From positions 310,001 through 374,000 of the forward strand of contig NZ_SPHO01000003.1 of assembly GCF_005845215.1 (NCBI RefSeq): 64,000 nucleotides of DNA, given 5' to 3'. Below are positions 45,752 to 55,710 of this stretch, in pieces; positions within the stretch are counted from its first letter, which is position 1, and every line of letters begins with the position of its first letter. The position numbers were made by a program, and so were the translations under genes. This DNA is from Clostridium sp. 1001271st1 H5. Lineage in GTDB: Bacteria > Bacillota > Clostridia > Lachnospirales > Lachnospiraceae. The notes under the pieces were generated by a model, which did not search any database, was not told the DNA's origin, and saw only the letters and a list, made by a program, of their open reading frames with translations.

Positions 45752-46837
45752 ATGAGCAGAGTTTACAATTTTTCAGCAGGACCGGCTGTTTTGCCGGAGG
45801 ACGTTCTGAAGGAAGCCGCAGCAGAAATGCTGGATTACAGGGGAACAGGAATGTCAGTGATGGAGATGAGTCACCGGTCAAAGGCCTATGACACCATCAT
45901 AAAGGAAGCTGAATCAGACCTGCGGGTTCTTTTACATATTCCGGATAATTATAAGGTGCTGTTCCTTCAGGGAGGCGCATCCCAGCAGTTTGCCATGGTG
46001 CCCATGAACCTGATGAAGAATAAGGTGGCGGATTACATCCTTACCGGACAGTGGGCTAAGAAGGCTTACCAGGAGGGCGGCATTTACGGAAAGGCCAATG
46101 CCATTGCATCCAGTGCTGACAAGACCTTCAGCTATATTCCGGACTGCTCCGACCTGCCTGTATCCGAGGATGCAGACTACGTGTATATCTGTGAGAACAA
46201 CACTATTTACGGCACCAAGTACTGGAATCTTCCCAACACAAAGGGAAAGCTTCTGGTGGCTGACCAGTCCTCATGTTTCTTGTCCGAGCCTGTGGATGTG
46301 ACAAAATACGGCCTGATTTTCGCAGGCGCCCAGAAGAATGTGGGACCGGCGGGAACCGTTATCGTGATTGTGAGGGAGGACCTGGTGACAGAGGATGTGC
46401 TGCCCCAAACCCCCACCATGCTCCGCTACAAGACCCATGCGGACGCGGAGTCACTGTACAATACACCGCCTACATACGGTATTTATATGTGCGGAAAGGT
46501 ATTCAAGTGGCTGAAGGCCAGAGGCGGCCTTGAAGCCATGAAGGAATACAACGAAAAGAAAGCTAAAATCCTCTATGATTTCCTGGATGAAAGCCGGTTG
46601 TTTAAGGGGACTGTGGTTAAGAAGGACCGTTCCCTGATGAACGTGCCCTTCGTGACAGGAGATGAGGAACTGGATGCCCTGTTCGTGAAGGAGTCAAAGG
46701 CAGCAGGCTTTGAAAATCTGAAGGGACACAGGACCGTGGGCGGCATGCGCGCCAGCATCTATAATGCAATGCCTGCGGAGGGCGTGGAGAAGCTGGTGGA
46801 ATTCATGGCTGACTTCGAGAAGAAGCACAGGAAATAA
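45752..46837 (+). CDS. serC: Phosphoserine aminotransferase
   Basis: 361 residues from the ATG at 45752 (AAGGAGGAG upstream). It converts 3-phosphohydroxypyruvate to phosphoserine with glutamate and PLP. Motifs: NFSAGPAVLPEDVL at the start, the PLP lysine in FAGAQKNVGPAG near residue 196, and HRTVGGMRASIYNAM near the end. It precedes serA by 34 bases in one operon. Confidence 0.97.
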   Translation: MSRVYNFSAGPAVLPEDVLKEAAAEMLDYRGTGMSVMEMSHRSKAYDTIIKEAESDLRVLLHIPDNYKVLFLQGGASQQFAMVPMNLMKNKVADYILTGQWAKKAYQEGGIYGKANAIASSADKTFSYIPDCSDLPVSEDADYVYICENNTIYGTKYWNLPNTKGKLLVADQSSCFLSEPVDVTKYGLIFAGAQKNVGPAGTVIVIVREDLVTEDVLPQTPTMLRYKTHADAESLYNTPPTYGIYMCGKVFKWLKARGGLEAMKEYNEKKAKILYDFLDESRLFKGTVVKKDRSLMNVPFVTGDEELDALFVKESKAAGFENLKGHRTVGGMRASIYNAMPAEGVEKLVEFMADFEKKHRK

Positions 46838-46871
46838 AAGTCTTGGGAAAATAGAGGAGAGTTGGTTGATT

Positions 46872-48035
46872 ATGAAAAAAATTCATTGCTTGAACCCGAT
46901 TGCAAAGTGCGGCACGGAGTTGTTTCCGGCCGGCTACGAGATGACAGACAACATGGCGGAGGCTGACGCTGTTCTGGTGCGCAGCGCTTCCATGCATGAT
47001 ACGGAGCTTCCGGAAAACCTGCTGGCAGTGGGCCGCGCGGGCGCCGGTGTCAACAATATTCCGCTGGATACCTGCGCGCAGAAGGGTATCGTTGTATTCA
47101 ATACACCGGGAGCCAATGCCAACGGCGTAAAGGAGCTGGTGATTGCAGGTATGCTCATGGCATCCCGTGACATTGTGGGCGGCATCGAGTGGTGCAAGGC
47201 CAATGCGGAGGATGACAACATCACCAAGGATACAGAGAAGAGCAAGAAGGCATTTGCGGGCTGTGAGATTAAGGGCAAGAAGCTGGGCGTCATCGGCCTG
47301 GGAGCCATCGGCGCAGAGGTTGCCAATGCAGCCACCCATCTGGGAATGGAGGTATACGGATATGACCCGTATATTTCGATTAATGCAGCCTGGAGACTGT
47401 CCAGAAATGTAAAGCATATTACCAATGCGGACATCATTTTCCAGGAATGCGATTATATCACTATCCATGTGCCCCTTATGGATTCCACCAGGGGAATGAT
47501 TAACAAGGAAAAACTGGCTATCATGAAGGATGGGGTTGTAATCCTAAACTTCTCCAGGGATACCCTGGTCAATGACGACGATATGGCGGCTGCCCTGGAT
47601 GCAGGTAAGGTGCGCTATTATGTCAGCGATTTCCCCAATCCAAAGGTTGCCAACATGGAAAGGGTCATCCTGCTTCCCCATCTGGGCGCTTCCACAAAGG
47701 AGTCTGAGGACAACTGCGCCATTATGGCGGTGAAGGAGCTGACCGATTACCTGGAAAACGGTAACATCAAGAACTCCGTCAACTTTCCCTCCTGTGACAT
47801 GGGCATGTGCCAGGCAGAATGCCGGGTGGCTGTGCTTCATATGAATATTCCCAATATGATTGGACAGATTACGGCAATCCTGGCGGAACAGGGCATGAAC
47901 ATTTCCGACATGACCAATAAGAGCCGGGATAAGTATGCGTACACACTTCTGGATTTGGAACACAAGGCAGAGGATTCCACCATCCAGAAACTGAACACCA
48001 TCAAAGGCGTGCTCAGGGTGCGTGTGGTGAAATAA
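46872..48035 (+). CDS. serA: 3-phosphoglycerate dehydrogenase, short form with ACT domain
   Basis: 387 residues from the ATG at 46872, downstream of GAGGAG. It oxidises 3-phosphoglycerate, the first step of serine synthesis. The NAD loop is GVIGLGAIGAEVANAA (about 144-159), the substrate Arg/His face includes GRAGAGVNNIPLD and HLGASTKESEDNCA, and a C-terminal ACT domain (about 320-387, VAVLHMNIPNMIGQITAILAEQGMNI) may sense serine. It lacks the extra domain of the long bacterial forms. It sits between serC and a DUF1015 gene. Confidence 0.96.
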   Translation: MKKIHCLNPIAKCGTELFPAGYEMTDNMAEADAVLVRSASMHDTELPENLLAVGRAGAGVNNIPLDTCAQKGIVVFNTPGANANGVKELVIAGMLMASRDIVGGIEWCKANAEDDNITKDTEKSKKAFAGCEIKGKKLGVIGLGAIGAEVANAATHLGMEVYGYDPYISINAAWRLSRNVKHITNADIIFQECDYITIHVPLMDSTRGMINKEKLAIMKDGVVILNFSRDTLVNDDDMAAALDAGKVRYYVSDFPNPKVANMERVILLPHLGASTKESEDNCAIMAVKELTDYLENGNIKNSVNFPSCDMGMCQAECRVAVLHMNIPNMIGQITAILAEQGMNISDMTNKSRDKYAYTLLDLEHKAEDSTIQKLNTIKGVLRVRVVK

Positions 48036-48097
48036 CCGCGGTCCGGACATGAACGGGCATGGGTTGTGACAAACGGATTTCAGACAGGAGAGAAAAG

Positions 48098-49345
48098 ATG
48101 GCAGTTGTAAAACCATTTATTTGTATCAGGCCGTCGGCGGATAAGGCTGCCAGGGTAGCGGCCCTGCCTTATGACGTGTATAACCGGAAGGAGGCCTGTG
48201 AGGCCGTGAAGGGAAATCCCCTTTCCTTCCTGAACATTGACCGGGCCGAGACTCAGTTTGCGGATGATGTGGACACCTATGACAGCCGCGTCTATGACAA
48301 GGCCAGGGAACTGCTGGACTGTCAGATTGAGGAAGGGGTCTATGTGACGGATCCTGAGGAAAATTACTATCTCTATGAACTCACCATGGAGGGCAGGAGC
48401 CAGACCGGCATTGTGGCCTGCTGCTCCATTGATGATTATGTGGGCGGTGTGGTGAAGAAACATGAGAATACCAGGGAGGATAAGGAACTGGACCGCATCC
48501 GCCATGTGGATACCACCAACGCCCACACAGGCCCCATTTTCCTGGCTTACAGGCAGAACCAGGAACTGAAGGACCTGGTGGCCCGGGTGAAGGAGGATGC
48601 GCCTCTGTATGACTTCGTGTCAGAGGACGGAATCCGCCACAGGGTGTGGATGATTGGCGCCAGGAACCTGGTGCAGGCTGTGGAGGATGCATTTGCGGCA
48701 ATACCGGCCACCTACATTGCAGACGGCCACCACAGGGCTGCGTCGGCTGTAAAGGTGGGGCTTAAGCGGAGGGAAGAGAATCCGGATTATACGGGAAGGG
48801 AACCCTTCAACTACTTCCTGTCCGTATTGTTTCCTGACGAGGAGCTGAAGATTCTGCCCTACAACCGGGTAGTGAAGGATTTAAACGGTCTGGGTCAGGA
48901 TGCGTTCCTGGCTGCTGTCTCAGAGCGCTTTGAGCTTACTGAATGCAAAGAATCCGGGGAGGCTGCGTCCGGGCCAAGTGAAAAAGGCACGTTCGGCATG
49001 TTCCTTGGGGATACATGGCACAGCCTCAGGATAAAGCCTGAGTTTGAGAGCAGCGACCCGGTGAAGGGACTGGATGTGTCCATCCTTCAGGACCAGCTTC
49101 TGGGACCGGTTCTGGGAATCGGGGACCCCAGGGTTGATAAGCGGGTTGATTTTATCGGAGGAATCAGAGGGCTTAAGGAATTGGAACGCAGGGTGCATGA
49201 GGACATGGAAGTGGCCTTTTCCATGTATCCCACTTCCATAGAAGAACTGTTATCAGTGGCTGACGCAGGTCTTCTCATGCCTCCCAAGTCCACCTGGTTT
49301 GAGCCAAAGCTTCGGAGCGGGCTGTTTATACACAGGCTGGGCTGA
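48098..49345 (+). CDS. DUF1015 family protein in serine operon, ParB-like motif
   Basis: 415 residues from the ATG at 48098 (AGGAGAG upstream), 62 bases after serA. The N-terminus FICIRPSADKAARVAALPYDV and the sequence ADGHHRAASA (Asp209-Arg213) are typical of DUF1015. The DGHHR motif recalls the ParB/sulfiredoxin fold, in which free serine kinases are also found. Serine synthesis here has serA and serC but no serB for the last step, and this gene occupies that place. I infer it may act on phosphoserine or serine. The name of the family alone gives no function. Confidence 0.85.
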   Translation: MAVVKPFICIRPSADKAARVAALPYDVYNRKEACEAVKGNPLSFLNIDRAETQFADDVDTYDSRVYDKARELLDCQIEEGVYVTDPEENYYLYELTMEGRSQTGIVACCSIDDYVGGVVKKHENTREDKELDRIRHVDTTNAHTGPIFLAYRQNQELKDLVARVKEDAPLYDFVSEDGIRHRVWMIGARNLVQAVEDAFAAIPATYIADGHHRAASAVKVGLKRREENPDYTGREPFNYFLSVLFPDEELKILPYNRVVKDLNGLGQDAFLAAVSERFELTECKESGEAASGPSEKGTFGMFLGDTWHSLRIKPEFESSDPVKGLDVSILQDQLLGPVLGIGDPRVDKRVDFIGGIRGLKELERRVHEDMEVAFSMYPTSIEELLSVADAGLLMPPKSTWFEPKLRSGLFIHRLG

Positions 49346-49367
49346 GGACTGATGCAATGAATAGAGT

Positions 49368-49413
49368 AAGAGGGCTGCGGCACCTGATTTGGATGGTGAC
49401 GCAGCCCTCTTTT
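49368..49413 (+). terminator. Intrinsic terminator of the serine operon
   Basis: AAGAGGGCTGCG (49368-49379) pairs with the GCAGCCCTCTTTT arm (49401-49413), which provides the T tract. Confidence 0.9.
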
Positions 49414-49547
49414 GATTTGTGCATTTATGTTGCTTCCAGCTGTTTTCCAAATCCTTGCAAAGATTTTACAGAATTCATCTTCCGGAATTTACATTCAATC
49501 TTTAAGATTAAGGACATACCACGGAATGATTAGGAGGAAACGGAGAA

Positions 49548-50960
49548 ATGAAAAGAAGTGTGAAATCAATGACAGCACTGGTCCTGGCAGCTGCAATGGC
49601 TGTGTTATCCGGCTGCGGCGCAGCCGCAACGGGAAGCAGCACCCAGGACGCCGCAGGCTCATCCCCGGCACAGGCCGGAGCAGAGGCGGGAAACCAGGCC
49701 GGGAACGGAACAGGAACCGGTGCGGATGGAAACAGCTCATCCGATGGAAAGACAGTTATCGAATACTGGCACTGCAATGCAGAAACCCAGGGAGGATTGG
49801 TGGTAGACGAGCTGGTTAAGCAGTTTAACGAAAGCAACGACCATATCCAGGTAGTGGCAAAGTACAATCCGGACATGTATAAGGGGCTGATGCAGAACCT
49901 TCAGGCAGAGGCTGCCGCGGGCCGTTCCCCGGCGCTGGTGCAGATTGGCTGGGCGTTTCTGGATTACTTTTCCAATAACTTTTCCTATGTGTCCCCTCAG
50001 GATGCCATCGACAGGTTCGATAAGGAGGATGCCGGTTTCCTAAAGGACAAATTCCTTCCCAATGTACTGGGGCTGGCCGTAAACAGCGAAGGCTCACAGG
50101 TGGGCATTCCTTATTCCTTAAGCAATCCGGTGCTTTATATCAATAAGGATATTTTAAGGGAGGCAGGACTTCCGGAAGAAGGCCCGGCTACCTGGCAGGA
50201 GGTCAGGGAGTTTGCAAAGACCATTAAGGAAAAGACCGGAAAGTACGGCTTTTATATGCAGGAGCCTGCGGATTTCTGGGCGCAGCAGGGACTGATTGAG
50301 AGCAGCGGCGCAAAGATGCTGATTGCCAATGCAGAGGGCAAAAAGGAGGCTGCCTTTGCCACGGAGGACGCAATTGCGGCCATGCAGCTGATGGCTGACA
50401 TGGTGAAGGACCAGACAGCCTTACATATCTCCTGGGAGGAGGGATGCCAGAGCTTTATTGACGGCAACTGCGCCATGCTCTACACCACCATCGCCAGAAG
50501 GGCTTCCGTGCAGAAGGGCGCGCAGTTTGACGTTGCAACCGTAAAGTCCCCTCTGTGGAATGACAGGGAGCGCATGGTTCCGGCAGGCGGATGCTTCCTG
50601 GCCATCACGGCCCAGGGCGACGACCAGGTCAAGGCAGCGTGGGAATTTGAAAAGTTCCTCTACAGCGTGGAGTCTATGGCAGCCTGGACAGAGGGGACCG
50701 GCTATGTGCCGCCCAGAAAGGATGTGGCTGAGGCTGAGAACGGACTTAAGACATTTCTGGCTGAAAACAAGATGATGAACGCAGCCATTGAACAGATGGA
50801 CGGAGTGGTACCCTGGACCGCGTTTCCGGGAGATGCAGGCCTTCAGGCAGAGCAGATGCTCCTTGATATGAGGGACCAGATTCTGGGCGGACAGGTGACG
50901 GCAGAGCAGGGCATGAAGGCAGCACAGGATGCCATCAACCAGCTGCTGGCAGTACAGTAA
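49548..50960 (+). CDS. Sugar-binding lipoprotein of ABC transporter
   Basis: 470 residues. Signal peptide with lipobox LSGC (Cys23), then a long Ala/Gly/Ser/Gln linker (to about 65) that tethers the protein to the membrane. The mature domain begins VIEYWHCNAETQGGLVVDEL, and the rest resembles UgpB-type (glycerol-3-phosphate/sugar) binding proteins, with WAFLDYFSNNF and AMLYTTIARRAS. It heads a complete transporter operon with two permeases, an ATPase and a TIM-barrel isomerase. The substrate is not known. Confidence 0.9.
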   Translation: MKRSVKSMTALVLAAAMAVLSGCGAAATGSSTQDAAGSSPAQAGAEAGNQAGNGTGTGADGNSSSDGKTVIEYWHCNAETQGGLVVDELVKQFNESNDHIQVVAKYNPDMYKGLMQNLQAEAAAGRSPALVQIGWAFLDYFSNNFSYVSPQDAIDRFDKEDAGFLKDKFLPNVLGLAVNSEGSQVGIPYSLSNPVLYINKDILREAGLPEEGPATWQEVREFAKTIKEKTGKYGFYMQEPADFWAQQGLIESSGAKMLIANAEGKKEAAFATEDAIAAMQLMADMVKDQTALHISWEEGCQSFIDGNCAMLYTTIARRASVQKGAQFDVATVKSPLWNDRERMVPAGGCFLAITAQGDDQVKAAWEFEKFLYSVESMAAWTEGTGYVPPRKDVAEAENGLKTFLAENKMMNAAIEQMDGVVPWTAFPGDAGLQAEQMLLDMRDQILGGQVTAEQGMKAAQDAINQLLAVQ

Positions 50961-51052
50961 CGGGCCGGCATACAGCCATTTACAATAAATCGGAGCGGGT
51001 ATCCCCGGAATACATATGGGGGTACCTGTCTCTTTATGGAGGTAAAAGCAGA

Positions 51053-51943
51053 TTGAATCAGGAAGAAAAAAAGCAGACATTACTGGGATACCTCTTCCTT
51101 GTGCCATCCCTGGCAGTGTTTGCAGTATTCATGTTTTATCCATTGTTTTATACAATCTATCTCAGCTTTTTTGAGTGGAATATGGTGAAGCCGGTGAAGA
51201 AGTTTGTGGGGCTGGCCAACTATACGGCTATTTTTAAGGACCCGAATTCCTGGAAGATTGCAGGCAATACGGTTGTCTATATCCTTGTGCTGCTGGTATT
51301 GAATTTTGTTCTGCCCTACATTCTTTCCTTTATCCTGTCGGCGGTGATTAGGAAGGGACAGGGCTTTTATAAGGCAGTGTTTTTCCTGCCCAGCGTCATA
51401 TCTCTGGTGGTGGGGTCCATTCTGTATATCTGGATTCTGAATCCGATTTCCTGCCCGGCGGCCCTGGTGCTCAAATACGTTGGCCTGTCCCTTCCCTTCT
51501 GGTCAAAGACAGAGGGGTGGGTCATTGCGGTGCTGAGCGTAATCACCTCCTGGAAGGTATTCGGCTATAATTTTATTATCATCCTGGCCGGTGTGTCGGG
51601 GGTATCCTCAGAGGTCATTGAGGCGGCCAGGCTGGACAATATTCCTCTGTGGAAAATATTCCGGGACATGGTGGTTCCCATGAGCTCGGCCACCGGAATC
51701 TACGTGTTTATCACCACCATCGTACAGGGACTTCAGTATGTGTTCACTCCCATCAAGGTAGTGACCCAGGGCGGTCCCAACTACGCCAGCTCCAACCTGA
51801 TATACATGTCCTACCATGAGGCGTTTACCCTGTACCGCACCGGCACCTCGTCAGCCGTGTCGGTGATTACCATGGTGCTGTTCATCGCACTGCTGCTTCT
51901 GGAATTCCGGTTTGTGGAAAAGGGGGTATATTATGAAAATTAA
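51053..51943 (+). CDS. Sugar ABC transporter permease, UgpA/MalF type
   Basis: 296 residues with a TTG start ten bases after GGAGG; the first in-frame ATG is too far inside the first helix. Six membrane helices are expected, the first being LLGYLFLVPSLAVFAVFMFY. The ATPase-docking loop is EVIEAARLDNIPLWKIFRDMVVPM (about 185-208). It overlaps the next permease gene by 11 bases. It works with that subunit, the lipoprotein upstream and the ATPase downstream. Confidence 0.92.
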   Translation: MNQEEKKQTLLGYLFLVPSLAVFAVFMFYPLFYTIYLSFFEWNMVKPVKKFVGLANYTAIFKDPNSWKIAGNTVVYILVLLVLNFVLPYILSFILSAVIRKGQGFYKAVFFLPSVISLVVGSILYIWILNPISCPAALVLKYVGLSLPFWSKTEGWVIAVLSVITSWKVFGYNFIIILAGVSGVSSEVIEAARLDNIPLWKIFRDMVVPMSSATGIYVFITTIVQGLQYVFTPIKVVTQGGPNYASSNLIYMSYHEAFTLYRTGTSSAVSVITMVLFIALLLLEFRFVEKGVYYEN

Positions 51944-52757
51944 AGAAATGCAGCCAGGGTGGCACCTGCTTCTCCTGTGCGCCGTGTTCCTTCTCCTGAT
52001 GCCCATTGTATTTGCCGTGTCCAACTCCTTTAAGACCATGCAGGACGCCTTTAATACAGTGTTCCAGATTATTCCGGCCAGGCCCACGGTGCAGAATTAC
52101 ATCCATGTATTCAGCAGGCTGCCTTTTTTAAGGATAACAATGAACACCTTTTTGATTGCTGCCACTGTAACTGTTTTTAAGACCGTCACCAGCCTGTTTG
52201 CAGCCTATTCCTTTGTGTATTTTGATTTTAAGGGCAAGGGAATCCTGTACTTCATCATGCTGGCCACCATGTTTATTCCTTTTACCGTTACCATGATTCC
52301 TAACTATCTGATGATTTCCGGAATGGGTCTCAGTGATAAGATATGGGGCGTGGCCCTGCCCCAGCTGGCGGATGTGCTGGGAATCTTCCTTTTGCGCCAG
52401 TCCATGCGGGGAATCCCCAGGGCGCTTATTGAGGCGGCCAGGATGGAAAATGTGAAGAATCTGAAAATCATGAGGGATATCATCATCCCATTGGTACGGC
52501 CTTCCATCATTTCCACGGGAATTATTTTCTTCATCAATTCCTGGAATGAATATGTGTGGCCGGTTCTCATACTGAAAAGCAAGGAGAATTATACCCTGTC
52601 CCTGGCCCTGCAGATGTATATAAGCGCAGAGGGAGGGACGGAGTTTACCATAGCTATGGCTGTTTCTGTCATGACCATGATTATACCTCTGGGTCTGTAC
52701 ATCCTGTTCCAGCGGTATATCATCAATACCTTTGCCATGTCGGGCATCAAAGGTTAA
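51933..52757 (+). CDS. Sugar ABC transporter permease, UgpE/MalG type
   Basis: 274 residues from the ATG at 51933 with AAAGGGGG upstream, overlapping the previous gene by 11 bases. Six membrane helices are expected. The docking loop is ALIEAARMENVKNLKIMRDIIIPL (about 165-188), and the end FAMSGIKG is typical of MalG/UgpE proteins. Confidence 0.92.
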   Translation: MKIKEMQPGWHLLLLCAVFLLLMPIVFAVSNSFKTMQDAFNTVFQIIPARPTVQNYIHVFSRLPFLRITMNTFLIAATVTVFKTVTSLFAAYSFVYFDFKGKGILYFIMLATMFIPFTVTMIPNYLMISGMGLSDKIWGVALPQLADVLGIFLLRQSMRGIPRALIEAARMENVKNLKIMRDIIIPLVRPSIISTGIIFFINSWNEYVWPVLILKSKENYTLSLALQMYISAEGGTEFTIAMAVSVMTMIIPLGLYILFQRYIINTFAMSGIKG

Positions 52758-52780
52758 GGGCATCAAATAAGGAGAAAGAA

Positions 52781-53959
52781 ATGAAAAACATAGTATTCGA
52801 CCATGTGGTTAAGGCGTATGATAAAAATGTAATCGTGAAGGATTTAAATATGGAAATCAGGGAAGGAGAGCGCCTGATACTGTTAGGACCATCCGGCTGC
52901 GGCAAGTCCACCACCCTGCGGATGATTGCGGGCCTGGAGAAGCTCAGCGGAGGAAACCTGTATATGGACGGCCGCCTGGTAAACCATGTGCCCTGCGGGG
53001 AGCGGAATGTGTCCATGGTATTCCAGAACTACGCCCTGTTTCCTCACATGACGGTGAAGGATAACATTATTTACGGCTTAAAGGCCCACAGGATGAATCC
53101 GCAGGAGATAAAGACCAGGCTTTCGGAGGTTCTGGATATGCTGGATTTGAAGGGACTGGAGGAGCGCAGGCCAAAGGACCTTTCCGGCGGCCAGCGCCAG
53201 AGGGTTGCCCTGGCCAGGGCAGTGGTAAAGCGTTCGGATTATTTCCTGCTGGATGAGCCCCTTTCCAATCTGGATGCCCAGCTGAGGCTGAGGGCCAGGA
53301 AGGAACTGGTGAAAATCCATGAGATGTACCGTCAGACCATGATTTATGTAACCCATGACCAGATTGAGGCCATGACCGTGGGGCAGCGTATTGCCCTGAT
53401 GCATGAAGGAAAAATGCAGATGCTGGATACCCCGTCCAATGTATACAACCGCCCCGCCAATGTATTTACCGCCAGGTTTATTGGTTCCCCTTCCATGAAT
53501 ATTGTGGAGGCATCCTATACAAAGGGAACGCTGGTGATTGGAAGACAGGTTGTATGGCTGCCGGACATGTGGTCAGGACTGGCCTCCCGCAATGAGTCCG
53601 GCCGCCTGTTTCTTGGAATCCGGCCGGAGCACATGGCTTTGATGCGCAGGCACCAGGACAACACCCTGGAGGGAATTGTAAGGTACGTGGAGGATTACGG
53701 CAACCGGTACGGCGTATATGTGCAGGTGGATAATATGGAGTTCATTGCTGTGAGCGAGGGGGATATCCCGGCTCCGGGGGAGATGGTCTTCATCCGGCCT
53801 GATTTTGACAGAATTCATCTCTTTGACAGGGCGACCCAGGTATCTTTGGGCTATCCTGAACAGCTCAGGGCTGCCAAAGAGCCATATATTGTCCAAAAAG
53901 GCGCAGGGAAGAAGGGAGAGAACACCAATGGCTTTGCTCATCAGTACCAATATGTATAA
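52781..53959 (+). CDS. Sugar ABC transporter ATPase (UgpC/MsmK type)
   Basis: 392 residues from the ATG at 52781 (AAGGAG upstream). ATPase domain: Walker A GPSGCGKSTTLRM (about 36-48), signature LSGGQRQRVALARA, Walker B YFLLDEPLSNLDAQ. The C-terminal regulatory domain (about 240-390) is of the MalK/UgpC type. It powers the permeases just upstream. Because such ATPases can serve several sugar importers, it may also power the ATPase-less importer at 7448-10587 (inference). It overlaps the next gene by 32 bases. Confidence 0.92.
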   Translation: MKNIVFDHVVKAYDKNVIVKDLNMEIREGERLILLGPSGCGKSTTLRMIAGLEKLSGGNLYMDGRLVNHVPCGERNVSMVFQNYALFPHMTVKDNIIYGLKAHRMNPQEIKTRLSEVLDMLDLKGLEERRPKDLSGGQRQRVALARAVVKRSDYFLLDEPLSNLDAQLRLRARKELVKIHEMYRQTMIYVTHDQIEAMTVGQRIALMHEGKMQMLDTPSNVYNRPANVFTARFIGSPSMNIVEASYTKGTLVIGRQVVWLPDMWSGLASRNESGRLFLGIRPEHMALMRRHQDNTLEGIVRYVEDYGNRYGVYVQVDNMEFIAVSEGDIPAPGEMVFIRPDFDRIHLFDRATQVSLGYPEQLRAAKEPYIVQKGAGKKGENTNGFAHQYQYV

Positions 53960-54719
53960 GGCAGAGGAGTTTAAGAGAATTCTGCCCTATGTGGAAACGT
54001 GGAAGGGAAGGGTGGGGGTGGAGGTATTTCCCATGTTCCACCGGGAGACATTTGCTCCTCTTCTGGAGGAAAGCATGGGTGTTCTGAGCCGCGTTCCCAT
54101 CAGCTTTCACGGTCCCTATTACAAGGCGGAGCATTCAGCTCCCCAGGGAACCCCGGAGTATGGGGATACTATGGAACTGGTGAAACAGACCCTTTATTAT
54201 TGCAGGAAACTGAACAGCCGCTATATGGTATTCCATCACAATAACTGTGCGGTTGGGGATAAGGAGAGGATGCTTCGGGATTCCTGCATGAATTACCGCA
54301 GGGTGGATGAGCTGTTTTTCAGCTTTGGAATACCGGTGGCCGTGGAGAATGCAGGGGTCATGGACCGGAACAACATGCTGCTGGACGAGGAGGAATTTGT
54401 TTCCCTGTGCCAGGGGGAACATTACCCGGTACTCATAGACATCGGCCACGCCCATGCCAATGGCTGGAACCTGCGCCGTGTCATGGAGCGCCTCCGGGGG
54501 CAGATTCTGGCATACCATGTTCATAACAATGACGGGATACACGACAGCCACAGGCGAATCAGTGACGGAACCCTGGATGTCCGCAGCTTTCTGACATGGG
54601 CCAGGGAATATACGCCTGAGGCTGACCTGGTAGTGGAATACGGCATGGAGACAGCGGATGATTGCAGGGGAATCGCAGAGGACGTGGAGCTGCTTCTGGC
54701 ATGGGGGCATGGTTTATGA
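53928..54719 (+). CDS. Sugar phosphate isomerase/epimerase (TIM barrel)
   Basis: 263 residues from the ATG at 53928, preceded by AAGGGAGAG, inside the end of the ATPase gene. The TIM-barrel (xylose isomerase-like) fold is indicated by VGVEVFPMF, ISFHGPYYKAEHSA, AVENAGVM, LIDIGHAHANGW and LVVEYGMET, giving the Glu, Asp and His metal-ligand positions. It probably changes the imported sugar or polyol, but such proteins vary widely in reaction. It closes the transporter operon. Confidence 0.85.
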   Translation: MALLISTNMYKAEEFKRILPYVETWKGRVGVEVFPMFHRETFAPLLEESMGVLSRVPISFHGPYYKAEHSAPQGTPEYGDTMELVKQTLYYCRKLNSRYMVFHHNNCAVGDKERMLRDSCMNYRRVDELFFSFGIPVAVENAGVMDRNNMLLDEEEFVSLCQGEHYPVLIDIGHAHANGWNLRRVMERLRGQILAYHVHNNDGIHDSHRRISDGTLDVRSFLTWAREYTPEADLVVEYGMETADDCRGIAEDVELLLAWGHGL

Positions 54720-54829
54720 TAATACGGAACAGGTAAAGCGGCGGTTAAAACTTACAATTTCCGTAAAGCTATTGTATTTAGCGCTGGTTTGTGGTACGAA
54801 AGAGGTGATATTGAACAGGGGAGGAATGA

Positions 54830-55648
54830 ATGAAGAGAGAAGGAAGAACGCAGCGCAACATAAAATCCATATGCCTTATGGCTGCCGGAAGTCTCTGTAT
54901 GGTTTATTATATTCTGGGCGGAATCCTTAGGAGTTTCCGCCTGTCCGCGTTTTGGATTTGGATGGCAGTGGGAATTCTGCTCACAGCAGCCGGTTTTCTG
55001 GATTGGCGGATGAAGAGACAGGGACGGACCTGGTTCAGACACAGATGGAGCAGGCGTGCTGCAGGCGCTTTGTTTCTGGCGGCGGTTCTGTATTTTTGCG
55101 CAGTGGAGGCGCTGGTTTTTTCCGGTGTCATGTCAAAGGGGACAGCGGGGTTAGACTATCTGATTGTGCTGGGAGCCGGTGTGTATGGGGAGGAGCCCAG
55201 TCCGGCCCTGCGCTCCAGGACAGAGACAGCCATCCGGTATCTTGAGGAAAACCCGGGTGCCAAAGCAGTGCTTTCCGGAGGTCAGGGACCTGGGGAGGCC
55301 ATAACTGAGGCAGAGTGCATGGCCCGTCTTATGGAGGCGGAGGGAATCGCCCCATACCGGCTTGTGAAGGAGGAACACTCCACCACAACGGCGGAAAATA
55401 TAAAGAACAGCTATGAACTCATAGGTGGAACAGACAAACGGGTGGGCATTGTAACCAGCAACTTCCATGTGTTCCGGGCCGTGGTGACAGCCCGGGCCGC
55501 AGGCGGGGAGCATGTGACGGGGATTGCAGCCCCCTTCTCCGGTATCCTGTTGCCTCATTACATGGTCCGGGAATGGCTGGCCTTTACCGTGGATTTTGGT
55601 TTTGGGCGTTTCCACACCGGAGCAGGGTTCTGGAAACATTTCAGTTAA
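54830..55648 (+). CDS. YdcF/ElyC family membrane protein (DUF218)
   Basis: 272 residues. Three helices at the N-terminus (about 12-32, 43-57 and 76-98) are followed by the DUF218 domain (about 105-265), with DYLIVLGAGVYGEEPSPALRSR, AVLSGGQGPGEAITEAECM and VGIVTSNFHVFRA. Relatives are linked to cell envelope or lipid carrier recycling; function is not settled. The start follows GGGGAGG closely. It faces the small minus-strand gene beyond a shared terminator. Confidence 0.88.
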   Translation: MKREGRTQRNIKSICLMAAGSLCMVYYILGGILRSFRLSAFWIWMAVGILLTAAGFLDWRMKRQGRTWFRHRWSRRAAGALFLAAVLYFCAVEALVFSGVMSKGTAGLDYLIVLGAGVYGEEPSPALRSRTETAIRYLEENPGAKAVLSGGQGPGEAITEAECMARLMEAEGIAPYRLVKEEHSTTTAENIKNSYELIGGTDKRVGIVTSNFHVFRAVVTARAAGGEHVTGIAAPFSGILLPHYMVREWLAFTVDFGFGRFHTGAGFWKHFS

Positions 55649-55710
55649 GGCCGGTCCTCCTGCATTATTATATTCAGAATTCCTACAGGCGGAGGTACAG
55701 CTGAAAAATA

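Noticed and set aside
51053..51130. Truncated permease start
   Set aside because: The lack of an ATG is explained by a TTG start with a good GGAGG site; no damage to the gene is needed.
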